Both the position numbers and the translations under genes were made by a program. From NCBI GenBank assembly GCA_937988745.1, contig CALKAR010000083.1, positions 1 to 52,993 of the forward strand: DNA of 52,993 nt. Reading direction: 5' to 3'. Source of the DNA: an uncultured Peptococcaceae bacterium. GTDB taxonomy: Bacteria; Bacillota; Limnochordia; Darwinibacteriales; Darwinibacteriaceae. The notes below the pieces were generated by a model. That model saw nothing but the letters and a program-made list of their open reading frames with translations. It ran no database searches and was not told the DNA's origin. Positions 25,076-33,134 of this stretch are shown piece after piece (the stretch's first letter is position 1; every line of letters begins with the position of its first letter).

Positions 25076-27220
25076 ATGCAAGGGATGTATTATGACATTT
25101 TCATTGATGAAAGCGGCAATTTTTCTGATGCTCATCCTTCCCTAATTGGGGGTATTTTCTGTTCAGCTGGGCAGTTGACACAGGAACAGGCGCGGCAGAT
25201 GCTCCTGGATAGTCTCGAAAACGTGGATCAGCCATTTCCAGCTAACGGTTGGATTCACAGTACTGATCTACCCCGCGATGTATTTCCAGGCTTTGCACTG
25301 TGTTTGCTCGAAAACATGCTGAGCGAAGGAATTCAACCTTTTGTAATCGAGAATCAAGAACGGGTTGAAATAGTGGATTCTGATACCACATATCTTCATA
25401 TGGTGGCAGAAGGCATAACGAGGTTACTCTCAGTGCTAAGCTCGGCTAATACGCGCACAACTCTGAGGGTGATTGCTGCCCGGCGGATGACAGAGGATGA
25501 ACGGCATGAATCGGCTTTGAAGGTAATTCCAAGAGGTGAGTATCTGCCTCGAATTCATGAACATATGGTTACTGCAATGCTCCGCTTGGGGGTTTGGGAA
25601 TATAGTGATAGGTGGTCCTTGGCTGATTTCTCCCTCGGATCAGCTCGTGAAGACTATAGATTAATGCTCGCAGATGTGATATGTCACGCTTGGTACTCAC
25701 GTTATACGAAATTTGGGGAGAAAGACCGAACTTGCTTGGAGCATTATCTGGGAGGATGTTGCTTTACCGTTGTGGAGAAGGGAGTCTTGGCCGCGCTCGC
25801 CCGCAAGAAGAACGAAGGGGCTTTTGGCGAAGCGCTTTTCGTGGCTCTAGAGGAAATTACTGAGATGGGCATCAAGCCGACGAGTGCTAACCAGCAACAA
25901 CTCGCGTATCGATTGGGGACAGAAATTGAAAGGTTAGTTGAGCTTTTGGCTGGTATGCCGCGTTTTGGTCTGCAGCGGAATATTGAGGCGCTGTTGGGTT
26001 CGGTAGATTCTCTAGTAGTCCAGAGAGACTATGGAAAAGCTCGCATGGTTCTACAGGAGATGCTGCAGCGGGTGCTAGAACCCTTACGTAATCATTTAGG
26101 AGATCATTTCGCTGGCCTTGATTGGGTCACTCTGAAAATCGCTTCTCAGCTCCTCGCCATAGAGAACCATCGTGGGTGTATTCATACCCTTAAAGATGTC
26201 TTGGACGATGCCGACAAGAGTCTTACCAAACTAGCTCAACGTTTTGAGAATCTCGATCTGGTTATAGGTTATCTAAACAGGAAGGTGGTTTATCTAAATA
26301 ATTCTTACGCCTTTGCTGATGCCCTAGAGCAGATCGACAGATTAATCCAGTTTCACGAAGGAGTTATGAGTCTCTACCCTATAGAACTTCCGCAGTTGTT
26401 TGCGGAAGGCTTGAAATCAGATGTTCTCGGTAAACTATACGGTAATAGGGTTCAAATCCTAACGTTCCTTGCTCGGAAGGATCCTGAATGGTATGAGCTG
26501 GCGAGAGAAACCTCGGACAGAGCGATCCAGGAGTTCGAAGCACCTGACGATATATGCCGGCAGTACCTCTATCGGTGTCAGCTGGAAACGGATGCGGGAG
26601 ATTTTCAAGCCGCGTGGAGGTCTTTGGTTAGAGGCACGGTATATGGAGCGGACGAGCTCAGTCCAGATGAACTTGCAGGGTACTTGAAGGAAGATCCAGA
26701 TGGAAGAAAGGTTTTCGCTTTAGCCCATTACTGTAGACTGATGGCAGCGAGCATTTCAGCTGATGATCATTGGGCTCGGGATTTAGCAGATGGAATGAAA
26801 CAAGCGTGGGATTCACACAGATTAGATGAATATCCACTGTTTAGGAATGGTTTTGCCGAACATCCTATGGAGATTATCAAGTGGAAGAAAGGCAGCTATT
26901 ATTTGGCGGTGAACCAGATTAAGCGAGGTCTTGAACATCATCAGCAAGCTCTTGGAATCTGCTTTAAAGATCCTGATCGCTTTACGCTGTATACAATTGG
27001 CCTAGGAATTCTGGTAGAACAGGCCGGTCTCTTGCTGCGGCTGAATAATAAAAATTATTGTCACGCACTCGAACGCGCGGCAGTACATACCTCTAAATTT
27101 CTAAAGAATCCTCATTTACCCAAGGCGATGCGGGACTATTTTGCTCACTGGCCAAAGACTCTGGCCAAGACAAGCTCCAGTGAAGAACTACTAGATCTGG
27201 CCAGAGAAGTGCCCTATTGA
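25076..27220 (+). CDS. DUF3800 (RNase H-like) protein fused to helical repeats
   Basis: 714 residues. Residues 5-230 fit DUF3800: IFIDESGNF (D11, E12), HSTDL, PFVIENQE and the late acidic LADVICHAWY (D200). DUF3800 has an RNase H-like fold and is common in defence loci. Residues about 235-700 are almost entirely helical with repeated pairs, consistent with TPR-like repeats (weak match by eye). ATG 25076 has AAGGAG 13 bases upstream; ATG 25085 lacks a site. The gene is divergent from the McrB-like gene across 139 bp, which suggests shared control. A role as a second effector or sensor is inference. Confidence 0.8.
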   Translation: MQGMYYDIFIDESGNFSDAHPSLIGGIFCSAGQLTQEQARQMLLDSLENVDQPFPANGWIHSTDLPRDVFPGFALCLLENMLSEGIQPFVIENQERVEIVDSDTTYLHMVAEGITRLLSVLSSANTRTTLRVIAARRMTEDERHESALKVIPRGEYLPRIHEHMVTAMLRLGVWEYSDRWSLADFSLGSAREDYRLMLADVICHAWYSRYTKFGEKDRTCLEHYLGGCCFTVVEKGVLAALARKKNEGAFGEALFVALEEITEMGIKPTSANQQQLAYRLGTEIERLVELLAGMPRFGLQRNIEALLGSVDSLVVQRDYGKARMVLQEMLQRVLEPLRNHLGDHFAGLDWVTLKIASQLLAIENHRGCIHTLKDVLDDADKSLTKLAQRFENLDLVIGYLNRKVVYLNNSYAFADALEQIDRLIQFHEGVMSLYPIELPQLFAEGLKSDVLGKLYGNRVQILTFLARKDPEWYELARETSDRAIQEFEAPDDICRQYLYRCQLETDAGDFQAAWRSLVRGTVYGADELSPDELAGYLKEDPDGRKVFALAHYCRLMAASISADDHWARDLADGMKQAWDSHRLDEYPLFRNGFAEHPMEIIKWKKGSYYLAVNQIKRGLEHHQQALGICFKDPDRFTLYTIGLGILVEQAGLLLRLNNKNYCHALERAAVHTSKFLKNPHLPKAMRDYFAHWPKTLAKTSSSEELLDLAREVPY

Positions 27221-27290
27221 GGGCAGGTACATTCGATCAAAAAAGGAAGCAATGGAGCACTTCGGGTCAAGGTTGTAGGGATGTGAAGTG

Positions 27291-27319
27291 AAAAGACCGG
27301 AAGTCATTCCCGGTCTTTT
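27291..27319. terminator. Bidirectional terminator
   Basis: AAAAGACCGG and CCGGTCTTTT form a 10-bp stem with A and T ends, between the DUF3800 gene and the convergent DsrE gene. Confidence 0.9.
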
Positions 27320-27322
27320 CGC

Positions 27323-27664
27323 TTAAAACAAGATAATCTCATATCCATCTCTGCTAAAGGGCTCTAAGTCTGAGTGTCCTGAAAGGGCCGAGTCGATGGG
27401 CAATCCCTGCTTTTCTGCTTCTTGTAGCGTCCCCATCTGAGCAGCGCAGGCTTTGCAGACAGACTTAATCAGCCCAGCTTCCTTGATTTTTCCCCACAGT
27501 TCACCTTTAGGTGAGTTGGGGATGTCAGACAGTAGTCTGGTGGATGCACCTTCAATAATCAGCGCTGTCTCATATCCCCGCTCGTGGTAGTTCCATACAT
27601 TCAAGAGAGCATGGACGAAACATGACATCTCTCCCTGAAAACTCACAATCGCGATTTTCCGCAC
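27323..27664 (-). CDS. DsrE/DsrF-like family protein
   Basis: 113 residues. Fold signature VRKIAIVSFQGEMSCFVHALLN, with a CKAC pair at about residues 75-78 that could handle sulfur. DsrE-like proteins include sulfur relay carriers (TusD family), but many Bacillota members are uncharacterised. The open frame extends to TTG 27682, but GTG 27664 is the likely start, 7 bases after GAGAGGAGG. It follows the CatE-like gene by 18 bp, so they form an operon. Confidence 0.8.
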   Translation of the reverse strand: MRKIAIVSFQGEMSCFVHALLNVWNYHERGYETALIIEGASTRLLSDIPNSPKGELWGKIKEAGLIKSVCKACAAQMGTLQEAEKQGLPIDSALSGHSDLEPFSRDGYEIILF

Positions 27665-27682
27665 TCCATAACCTCCTCTCAA

Positions 27683-28540
27683 TTAATGCCTGATTACCAG
27701 TTTGATCCTATTACCAGCCGGATCAGTGGTGTTAATCTCTCCTTGACTCTCATGGAACGAGGCGTCTATGGCTTGCAGGTTAAGTTTCACTTCTTCAAGC
27801 TTATCCTCATCTGGAAGAACAATAGTGAAGTGTTCGAGCCCTACCATATTTGGTGGGGTGGGCGGTGCACCGACGCCGTTCCACACGTTGACTGCAATGT
27901 GATGGTGATAGCGGTTAGTTGACATGAAAAGTGCACTGTCACCCATCCGGCTGACAATATCGAACCCTAGCCCGTCTGTGTAGAATTTTTCAGCTTCCTT
28001 GAGATGAGACACGTGCAGATGGATGTGGCCGACAATTGTGTCTTTCGGAACCCCCTGCCACGGTTGGGCAGCTTCAGGTTCTTTCATAAGATCATCTAGG
28101 TTTAGCGGGATGGTGTCCATCGCTACGATGTCGCCGTACCATCTCCAGGTGGCTGGATCGCGGTCAGAGTAAATCTCGATTCCATTGCCATCTGGGTCTT
28201 CGAGATATAGGGCTTCACTAACGAGGTGGTCGGATGCGGCGAAGCGGATACCTTTTACTAGAAAATGAGTTACAAGACGGGCCAGATCTGAACGGTTGGG
28301 GAGAAGAACTGCAAAGTGATACAAACCTGCGCGGCGTCCGGTCTTGGGAACGATCTCTGCTGGCTGAACCAAGGAGATAAGCCGTGTGAGACCATCAGCT
28401 GTCAGTTCGGCGCTGTTTTCTGTTTTCCGAAGTACTTCGAACCCGAGTATATTTTTGTAAAAGGCGAGCGATCTCTCAAGGTCCTCTACGCGAAGCTTGA
28501 CTTCACCAACCCAAACTGCTGGTTTGCTGTGGAACTGCAT
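27683..28540 (-). CDS. CatE-like protein with two glyoxalase/VOC domains
   Basis: 285 residues, two VOC domains (about 10-130 and 165-285). Features: VGEVKLRVEDLERSLAFY, YHFAVLLPNR, EALYLEDPDGNGIEIYSD, VGHIHLHVSHLKEAEKFY, RYHHHIAVNVW. This closely follows Bacillus CatE/YfiE, a catechol 2,3-dioxygenase-like enzyme. Substrate in this organism is uncertain. ATG 28540 follows AAAGGAGGAA by 6-7 bases; the longer frame to 28567 has no such site. It is divergent from the peroxiredoxin gene. Confidence 0.85.
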   Translation of the reverse strand: MQFHSKPAVWVGEVKLRVEDLERSLAFYKNILGFEVLRKTENSAELTADGLTRLISLVQPAEIVPKTGRRAGLYHFAVLLPNRSDLARLVTHFLVKGIRFAASDHLVSEALYLEDPDGNGIEIYSDRDPATWRWYGDIVAMDTIPLNLDDLMKEPEAAQPWQGVPKDTIVGHIHLHVSHLKEAEKFYTDGLGFDIVSRMGDSALFMSTNRYHHHIAVNVWNGVGAPPTPPNMVGLEHFTIVLPDEDKLEEVKLNLQAIDASFHESQGEINTTDPAGNRIKLVIRH

Positions 28541-28600
28541 GGAGTTCCTCCTTTCTTGGGCTCGCATATGTTTCTTTTTAGTAATGATGATCTTTTATAC

Positions 28601-28628
28601 TTGACATGTAATTCCCTGCATGTATAAT
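28601..28628 (+). promoter_or_regulatory. Promoter of the peroxiredoxin gene
   Basis: TTGACA (28601-28606), 16 bp, TATAAT (28623-28628). Confidence 0.85.
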
Positions 28629-28647
28629 AGTAATGGAATTCATTATC
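28629..28647. promoter_or_regulatory. Fur/PerR-type operator
   Basis: AGTAATGGAATTCATTATC matches the 19-bp Fur-box consensus GATAATGATAATCATTATC at 14 of 19 positions and contains TAATG/CATTA arms. It lies directly after the -10, over the expected transcript start. Peroxiredoxin genes are classic PerR targets, so PerR is the likelier binder (inference). Confidence 0.65.
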
Positions 28648-28669
28648 ACAAACAAGAGGGGGATTACAT

Positions 28670-29233
28670 ATGTCCTTAATCGGAAGAGAGATCAATGATT
28701 TCTCTGTAAAAGCCTTCGTAGACGGTGAGTTCAAAGACATCACCAAGCAAGATTTGTTGGGCAAATGGTCTGTTATCGTTTTTTACCCTGCTGATTTTAC
28801 GTTTGTATGCCCAACAGAGTTAAGTGACTTAGCTGACCTCTATGAAGAATTCCAGCAGATCGGTACAGAGATTTATTCTGTATCTACCGATACTCATTAT
28901 GTACACAAGGCATGGCATGATGCTTCGGAGACTATCAAGAAAGTTAAGTTCCCCATGCTGGCTGATCCCACCGGCAAGCTCTGCCGTGACTTTGGGGTAT
29001 ACATTGAAGACGAGGGTGTAGCACTGCGCGGCAGCTTCATTATTAATCCTGAGGGTAAAGTTGTCTCTTATGAGATCAATGACAACAGCATTGGCCGCGA
29101 TGCCGCTGAACTCCTTCGCAAGGTTCAGGCTGCTCAGTTTGTGGCCAAGCATGGTGACCAGGTATGTCCAGCAAAATGGCGTCCTGGCGCTGACACTCTC
29201 ACTCCCAGCATCGAACTGGTAGGTAAACTCTAA
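28670..29233 (+). CDS. ahpC: Peroxiredoxin (AhpC/Prx1 type)
   Basis: 187 residues, normal AhpC length. Peroxidatic Cys in DFTFVCPTEL (about 47) and resolving Cys in DQVCPAKWRPG (about 166) define a typical 2-Cys enzyme reducing hydrogen peroxide and organic peroxides. No ahpF follows, so another reductase must recycle it. GAGGGGG precedes ATG 28670. Controlled by a strong promoter and a Fur-family-like box. Confidence 0.95.
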   Translation: MSLIGREINDFSVKAFVDGEFKDITKQDLLGKWSVIVFYPADFTFVCPTELSDLADLYEEFQQIGTEIYSVSTDTHYVHKAWHDASETIKKVKFPMLADPTGKLCRDFGVYIEDEGVALRGSFIINPEGKVVSYEINDNSIGRDAAELLRKVQAAQFVAKHGDQVCPAKWRPGADTLTPSIELVGKL

Positions 29234-29250
29234 AATCAGCTTATGTAAGT

Positions 29251-29285
29251 GGTACTGTTTCCAATGTGAAGCAGTACCTTTTTTT
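29251..29285 (+). terminator. Terminator after ahpC
   Basis: GGTACTG pairs with CAGTACC, followed by seven Ts. Confidence 0.9.
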
Positions 29286-29355
29286 GTTCAGACTTCTAGT
29301 CTTGAAATACCACATCCTGCCAGATATGATGGAGGGGAGAAACGGAGGGGGCAAA

Positions 29356-29994
29356 ATGCGAGAAGAAGAAAAGATTTTTGCTGGAATGCTGTTTGCGCCA
29401 GGTCATCCAGAACTGCGGGCACTTAAACTAAAATGCCACAACCTCTGCACAGAATACAACCAGACATTTGAACACGAGACAGAGAAGCGCCAGGAATTGA
29501 TTTCCCAGATTTTCTATGAATTTGGTGAGAACGGATTTATCCAAGGACCTATGTATATTCACTATGGGTGCCACACTAAGATCGGCAAGAACTTTTTTGC
29601 AAATTTTAACCTGACGATTCAAGACGATACGTGGGTCGAGATTGGAGACCACTGCAGCTTCGGGCCGAACGTGACTATCTTAACGCCTGTTCACCCAATG
29701 CTTCCCAATGAGCGGCGTGCTCTCTTAGATAGGGATGGCAACCCTAAACATATGTGCTACGCAAAGCCGGTCAAGATTGGTAATGACTGCTGGTTTGGAG
29801 CAAACGTTGTGGTCTGCCCGGGAGTCACCATTGGCGATAACTGCGTCATTGGAGCAGGCAGCGTGGTGACCCGAGATATTCCCAGCAATAGCTTTGCTGC
29901 AGGTAATCCCTGCCGAGTGATAAGAGAAATTACTGAGGCAGACAGTATGATCTACAAGCCGGAGATTCTAGGGGAGAATAGGATTATTGAATAG
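29356..29994 (+). CDS. Maltose/galactoside O-acetyltransferase-like (left-handed beta helix)
   Basis: 212 residues. N-terminal Mac-type helix region (KIFAGMLFAPGHPELRALKLK), then hexapeptide repeats (IGKNFFANFNLTI, IGDHCSFGPNVTI, IGNDCWFGANVVV, IGDNCVIGAGSVV) with the catalytic His in LTPVHPM. It transfers acetyl from acetyl-CoA to a sugar or similar acceptor. ATG 29356 follows GGAGGGG by 5 bases; the longer frame from 29266 begins inside the ahpC terminator. Confidence 0.92.
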   Translation: MREEEKIFAGMLFAPGHPELRALKLKCHNLCTEYNQTFEHETEKRQELISQIFYEFGENGFIQGPMYIHYGCHTKIGKNFFANFNLTIQDDTWVEIGDHCSFGPNVTILTPVHPMLPNERRALLDRDGNPKHMCYAKPVKIGNDCWFGANVVVCPGVTIGDNCVIGAGSVVTRDIPSNSFAAGNPCRVIREITEADSMIYKPEILGENRIIE

Positions 29995-30016
29995 GGCTGC
30001 CCATAAAGAGCAGCCC
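29994..30016. terminator. Hairpin between convergent genes
   Basis: GGGCTGC and GCAGCCC around a 9 nt loop, starting at the acetyltransferase stop. No T run follows, so terminator function is uncertain. Confidence 0.5.
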
Positions 30017-30054
30017 ACGGCAAAATAACTAGGCGGAGATGTGATACCTCGCTT

Positions 30055-30660
30055 TCAGAAAGCACGCGCTTTCTCCTTAGCAGCTTCAATCGCTGCACTC
30101 ATAATAGCATCTACGTCATTACCAATGATATCTAAACCATCGGCAAATATGGTCTCGTAATCGGTTACACCTAAGAAAGCCATGACGGTTCTTAAATACC
30201 GATCGCCCATCTCATAATCGGTACCAGGCCCTTCAGAATAGAGCCCTCCTCGGGTAGCGATGTTGATCGCTTTTCTGCCCGTGCACAGCCCTACGGGCCC
30301 ATCGGCAGTATATTTGAAAGTGATGCCTGTTACGCAGACATAGTCGAAGTACGCTTTGAGAATCGCCGGAATGCTCAAGTTCCACATCGGTTCGGCAAAT
30401 ACATACTTATCTGCTTCGGCAAACTGGTAAGCATATTTTAAAACTGGATGCTTACGCTGTTCTTCTGGTGTGAGGTCAACAGATGCCTTGATATCATCTG
30501 CGGTGAGCCAGCTGATTCCCTCTTTATATAGATCCAGGGTGATGATTTCATCCCCTGGATTGTGTTCCCTGTAAGTTTCTATGAATCTCTCAGAGATCTG
30601 AAACGTCCTTGAGAGGTGATCGGGCTTAGGATTTGCTTTAACATAGAGGACTTTGGCCAT
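30055..30660 (-). CDS. azoR: FMN-dependent NADH azoreductase
   Basis: 201 residues, flavodoxin-like fold. VLYVKANPKPDHLSRT forms the FMN phosphate loop; PMWNLSIPAILKAYFDYV and ATRGGLYSEGP are characteristic of AzoR. It reduces azo dyes and quinones, likely protecting against electrophiles. Monocistronic on the minus strand, sharing a 375 bp intergenic region with the c-di-AMP riboswitch. Confidence 0.93.
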   Translation of the reverse strand: MAKVLYVKANPKPDHLSRTFQISERFIETYREHNPGDEIITLDLYKEGISWLTADDIKASVDLTPEEQRKHPVLKYAYQFAEADKYVFAEPMWNLSIPAILKAYFDYVCVTGITFKYTADGPVGLCTGRKAINIATRGGLYSEGPGTDYEMGDRYLRTVMAFLGVTDYETIFADGLDIIGNDVDAIMSAAIEAAKEKARAF

Positions 30661-30772
30661 AACTATCCCCTTTGCATGAGAATTTATAAGTCGCCTAGTT
30701 ATTAATTGCCCTGTGGACTTATTCGGTAGTATTTCTAGAAAACCTGCCCAAAAATTTCTTTATTGGTAATGG

Positions 30773-30801
30773 TTGATATTTCTCTCAGATTGTGTTATTA
30801 T
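30773..30801 (+). promoter_or_regulatory. Promoter of the c-di-AMP riboswitch transcript
   Basis: TTGATA (30773-30778), 17 bp, TATTAT (30796-30801); expected start about 30808. Confidence 0.75.
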
Positions 30802-30818
30802 AAACACGGACAAATTCA

Positions 30819-30945
30819 TACAGATTATCTCCGAATCCGGTACGGAAGTGGGGGACCCACCGTGTTTTTGGGGTGAATCTTGAGTCTTCTCAAGAGGGGC
30901 GACTTGGGCGTCCTAACCCGACAGCTAACCCCATAGGAGTGCACC
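30819..30945 (+). promoter_or_regulatory. c-di-AMP riboswitch (ydaO/yuaA type)
   Basis: Hallmarks seen in order: GAATCCGGTACGGA, GGGGGACCCACC, TTGGGGTGAATC, a short variable hairpin, GGGCGACTTGGGCGTCCTAACCCGACAGC split across two helices, and GACAGCTAACCCCATAGG at the 3' end. These match the ydaO-yuaA consensus. It normally turns off transporter genes when c-di-AMP is high, which fits the antiporter downstream. Boundaries are approximate. Confidence 0.93.
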
Positions 30946-30987
30946 AAGCGTATCATGGCTCTAATTGAGTCGTTATGCGCTTTTTTT
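30946..30987 (+). terminator. Riboswitch-controlled terminator
   Basis: AAGCGTAT (30946-30953) pairs with ATATGCGCTT-like TATGCGCTT (ending near 30981) and is followed by seven Ts. It is the expression platform of the c-di-AMP riboswitch. Confidence 0.85.
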
Positions 30988-31080
30988 GTTGTTTTTCCCG
31001 GGGTCTAGCTGGCGGCGCTTGGTGAAAGGTGGCGCATGCCTCTCATAAGAGCCGTGAAATATGGGTGGGAGGGTTTGGAA

Positions 31081-32301
31081 TTGGATGTACTATTGAAACT
31101 TGGAGTGATTCTAGTTGTCGGCTTGATTGGGGGCAAAATTGCCCGTATGTTCAAGCTGCCTAATGTTTCAGGTTACCTAGTAGCAGGTTTGCTCTTGGGC
31201 CCATCGTTTTTCAAGTTTGTCAGTGCTCAAGATATTGATTCCTTCACTGTAATTAGTGAGGTTGCCTTGGCCATCATTGCTTTTAGCATCGGCAGTGAGT
31301 TCATCATTAAGGACATGCGTAAATTAGGCAAATCGGTTATAGTGATTACACTGCTCGAAGTCATTGGAGCAATTGGCGTAGTCTTTTCGATAATGTACTT
31401 TGGCTTCAAACAGCCCTTTGCTTTCAGTATCGTAATTGCATCTATGTCTGCAGCCACAGCACCAGCTGCTACACTGTTGGTCATTCGGCAGTACAGGGCT
31501 AATGGGCCATTGACAAGGACTATTCTTCCCGTAGTAGCTTTAGATGATGTATTTGGTATCATGGCCTTCGGTATTGCCATGTCCCTGGCCAGGTTGTCCA
31601 TGGGCAACACCTCTAATACCCTTCTGCAGATGCTGAAGCAGCCACTAATTGAGATTGTTGGTTCACTGGCGCTCGGTGCTGCTTTGGGTGTAGTTCTAAC
31701 ATGGATAGCGCAGCGGGCATCAGATCGCGATGAACTACAGGGCATTTCTCTAGCAGCCATCGCTCTAGCAACTGGTCTTTCTAATTATCTTGGTCTCTCG
31801 CCACTACTCACCAACATTATGATGGGAACCATGCTGGTTAACCTGATGCCCACTTCTGCCAGGGTCTTTGGCTCGGTCAATGACTTTGCATCGCCGGTAT
31901 ACGTTCTCTTCTTTACTTTGGCGGGAGCCAGCCTTGACTTGAGCATTCTGCTGAGCGTTGGTGCTATGGGTATAGCTTACATCTTTGCCCGGGCTGGTGG
32001 AAAAATGTTGGGAGCCGCAGTTGGAGCAAAGATGGTGAAGGCACCCGAAACTGTTTCGAAGTATCTCGGGCTTGCACTTCTGCCCCAAGGTGGAGTCTCC
32101 ATCGGCTTGTCCGTGTTAGTAAGACAAATGCTCCCTGAATATTCTGTGGCCATTACTACGATTATCATGTTCAGCGTATTGATATACGAAGTATCAGGCC
32201 CGATCTTTGCCAAGATTGCCATCGAGAAAGCGGGCGAAATTAACGGCATGGATCGAGCTCGTCAAGAGCAGGTGCCTGTCGTTGAGGAGCTTGTCTTCTA
32301 G
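31081..32301 (+). CDS. CPA2-family cation:proton antiporter
   Basis: About 406 residues with 11-13 membrane helices. GGKIARMFKLPNVSGYLVAGLLLGP, ASMSAATAPAATLL, LDDVFGIMAFGIA and GLALLPQGGVSIGLS are typical of KefB/GerN-type Na+(K+)/H+ antiporters. No TrkA-N domain is attached. I prefer TTG 31081, 7 bases after GGGAGGG; ATG 31036 is possible but has poor spacing and adds an atypical N-terminus. Controlled by the c-di-AMP riboswitch, consistent with c-di-AMP control of potassium and osmotic balance, and followed by a PII-like protein. Confidence 0.9.
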   Translation: MDVLLKLGVILVVGLIGGKIARMFKLPNVSGYLVAGLLLGPSFFKFVSAQDIDSFTVISEVALAIIAFSIGSEFIIKDMRKLGKSVIVITLLEVIGAIGVVFSIMYFGFKQPFAFSIVIASMSAATAPAATLLVIRQYRANGPLTRTILPVVALDDVFGIMAFGIAMSLARLSMGNTSNTLLQMLKQPLIEIVGSLALGAALGVVLTWIAQRASDRDELQGISLAAIALATGLSNYLGLSPLLTNIMMGTMLVNLMPTSARVFGSVNDFASPVYVLFFTLAGASLDLSILLSVGAMGIAYIFARAGGKMLGAAVGAKMVKAPETVSKYLGLALLPQGGVSIGLSVLVRQMLPEYSVAITTIIMFSVLIYEVSGPIFAKIAIEKAGEINGMDRARQEQVPVVEELVF

Positions 32302-32327
32302 ATTCTCAGAGAAAGAAGGTAGCCACT

Positions 32328-32675
32328 ATGTACGCCCTGTTTATTGTGCTTAACCAAACTGATTATTTGGACGTCATCTTGGAGCGGTTTGTAGAGATTG
32401 GTGTAACAGGAGCCACAGTTCTAGACAGCCAGGGAATGGCTGGTGCTATTGCGAACAGCGACAGGAGCATACCTCTGTTTGGGTCGCTGAAGACTTTAAT
32501 GGAAGGTGCCAGGCCTTACAATAAAACCATCTTTACTGTCCTAAAGAATGAAGAAATGGTAGAAAAGACTGCCGCAGCCGTTCAAGATGTGCTCAAAGAT
32601 CTCCCTTCTACGGGATTAGGGTTCATGTTTTCCGTACCCATCGGCAAAGTTTACTCCTTGGGTACGAATAGATAG
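32328..32675 (+). CDS. PII-like (GlnB-fold) small protein
   Basis: 115 residues. Ferredoxin-like pattern beta-alpha-beta: MYALFIVLNQTDYLDVILERFVEIG, VTGATVLDSQGM, then a loop LFGSLKTLMEGARPYNKTIFTVL and a second alpha. It resembles PII-like regulators encoded beside transporters, which sense nucleotides or metabolites. It is 26 bp after the antiporter and in the same riboswitch-controlled transcript, so regulating the antiporter is likely (inference). No T-loop tyrosine typical of GlnB is seen. Confidence 0.7.
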   Translation: MYALFIVLNQTDYLDVILERFVEIGVTGATVLDSQGMAGAIANSDRSIPLFGSLKTLMEGARPYNKTIFTVLKNEEMVEKTAAAVQDVLKDLPSTGLGFMFSVPIGKVYSLGTNR

Positions 32676-32740
32676 ATTACATGAATGAACTTCCGCGCCG
32701 CTGGGGAAGCCTAAAAGCAAACCCGTGAAGGAGGCTGTCA

Positions 32741-32953
32741 ATGGAAGTTCACTGTACCGTCAGCAACTGCCAGTGGTGGGATAACAACTACTGTGCAGCC
32801 GAATCCATCTTGATAACAACAGATGCTGTTGGGGCGGAGCTCCCAGAGTCCTTTGATTATAAGCAGACACAGAGCATAGTGAACATGTATGGCGATACAC
32901 CGGCTGATTCATGTATGGCGACATGCTGTAAGACGTTCACAGAACGCGGATAA
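32741..32953 (+). CDS. DUF1540 protein
   Basis: 70 residues with the Cys pattern HCTVSNCQWWDNNYCAA near the start and a later CMATCCKTF, fitting DUF1540, small cysteine-rich proteins of Bacillota that probably bind metal. Function unknown. GAAGGAGG precedes ATG 32741. Confidence 0.85.
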   Translation: MEVHCTVSNCQWWDNNYCAAESILITTDAVGAELPESFDYKQTQSIVNMYGDTPADSCMATCCKTFTERG

Positions 32954-32998
32954 AATAGAGTGGAAATAATGTCTGCTCTCCAAACGGTGGACTCATGG

Positions 32999-33043
32999 GA
33001 AAAAACAGCAGGGAACGTGTGGGGTGCCAAGCACGTTCCCTGC
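32999..33043 (-). terminator. Terminator for the ABC exporter operon
   Basis: GCAGGGAACGTG (33008-33019) and its exact complement (33032-33043) with an upstream A run (33000-33005) that reads as a T run on the minus strand. It lies about 90 bp beyond the exporter stop. Confidence 0.85.
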
Positions 33044-33134
33044 AGGAACTCCGCAATCAATATGAGAGTAAGTTTGGGGAAGAACCAATTACCTGCCAGC
33101 CATTGCTGGACTAAGCGTTTCGCCTGTAACCCCA

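Noticed and set aside
19061..27322. Mobile element or prophage around the McrBC-like genes
   Set aside because: I saw no integrase, transposase, tRNA-linked direct repeat or IS ends at the borders.
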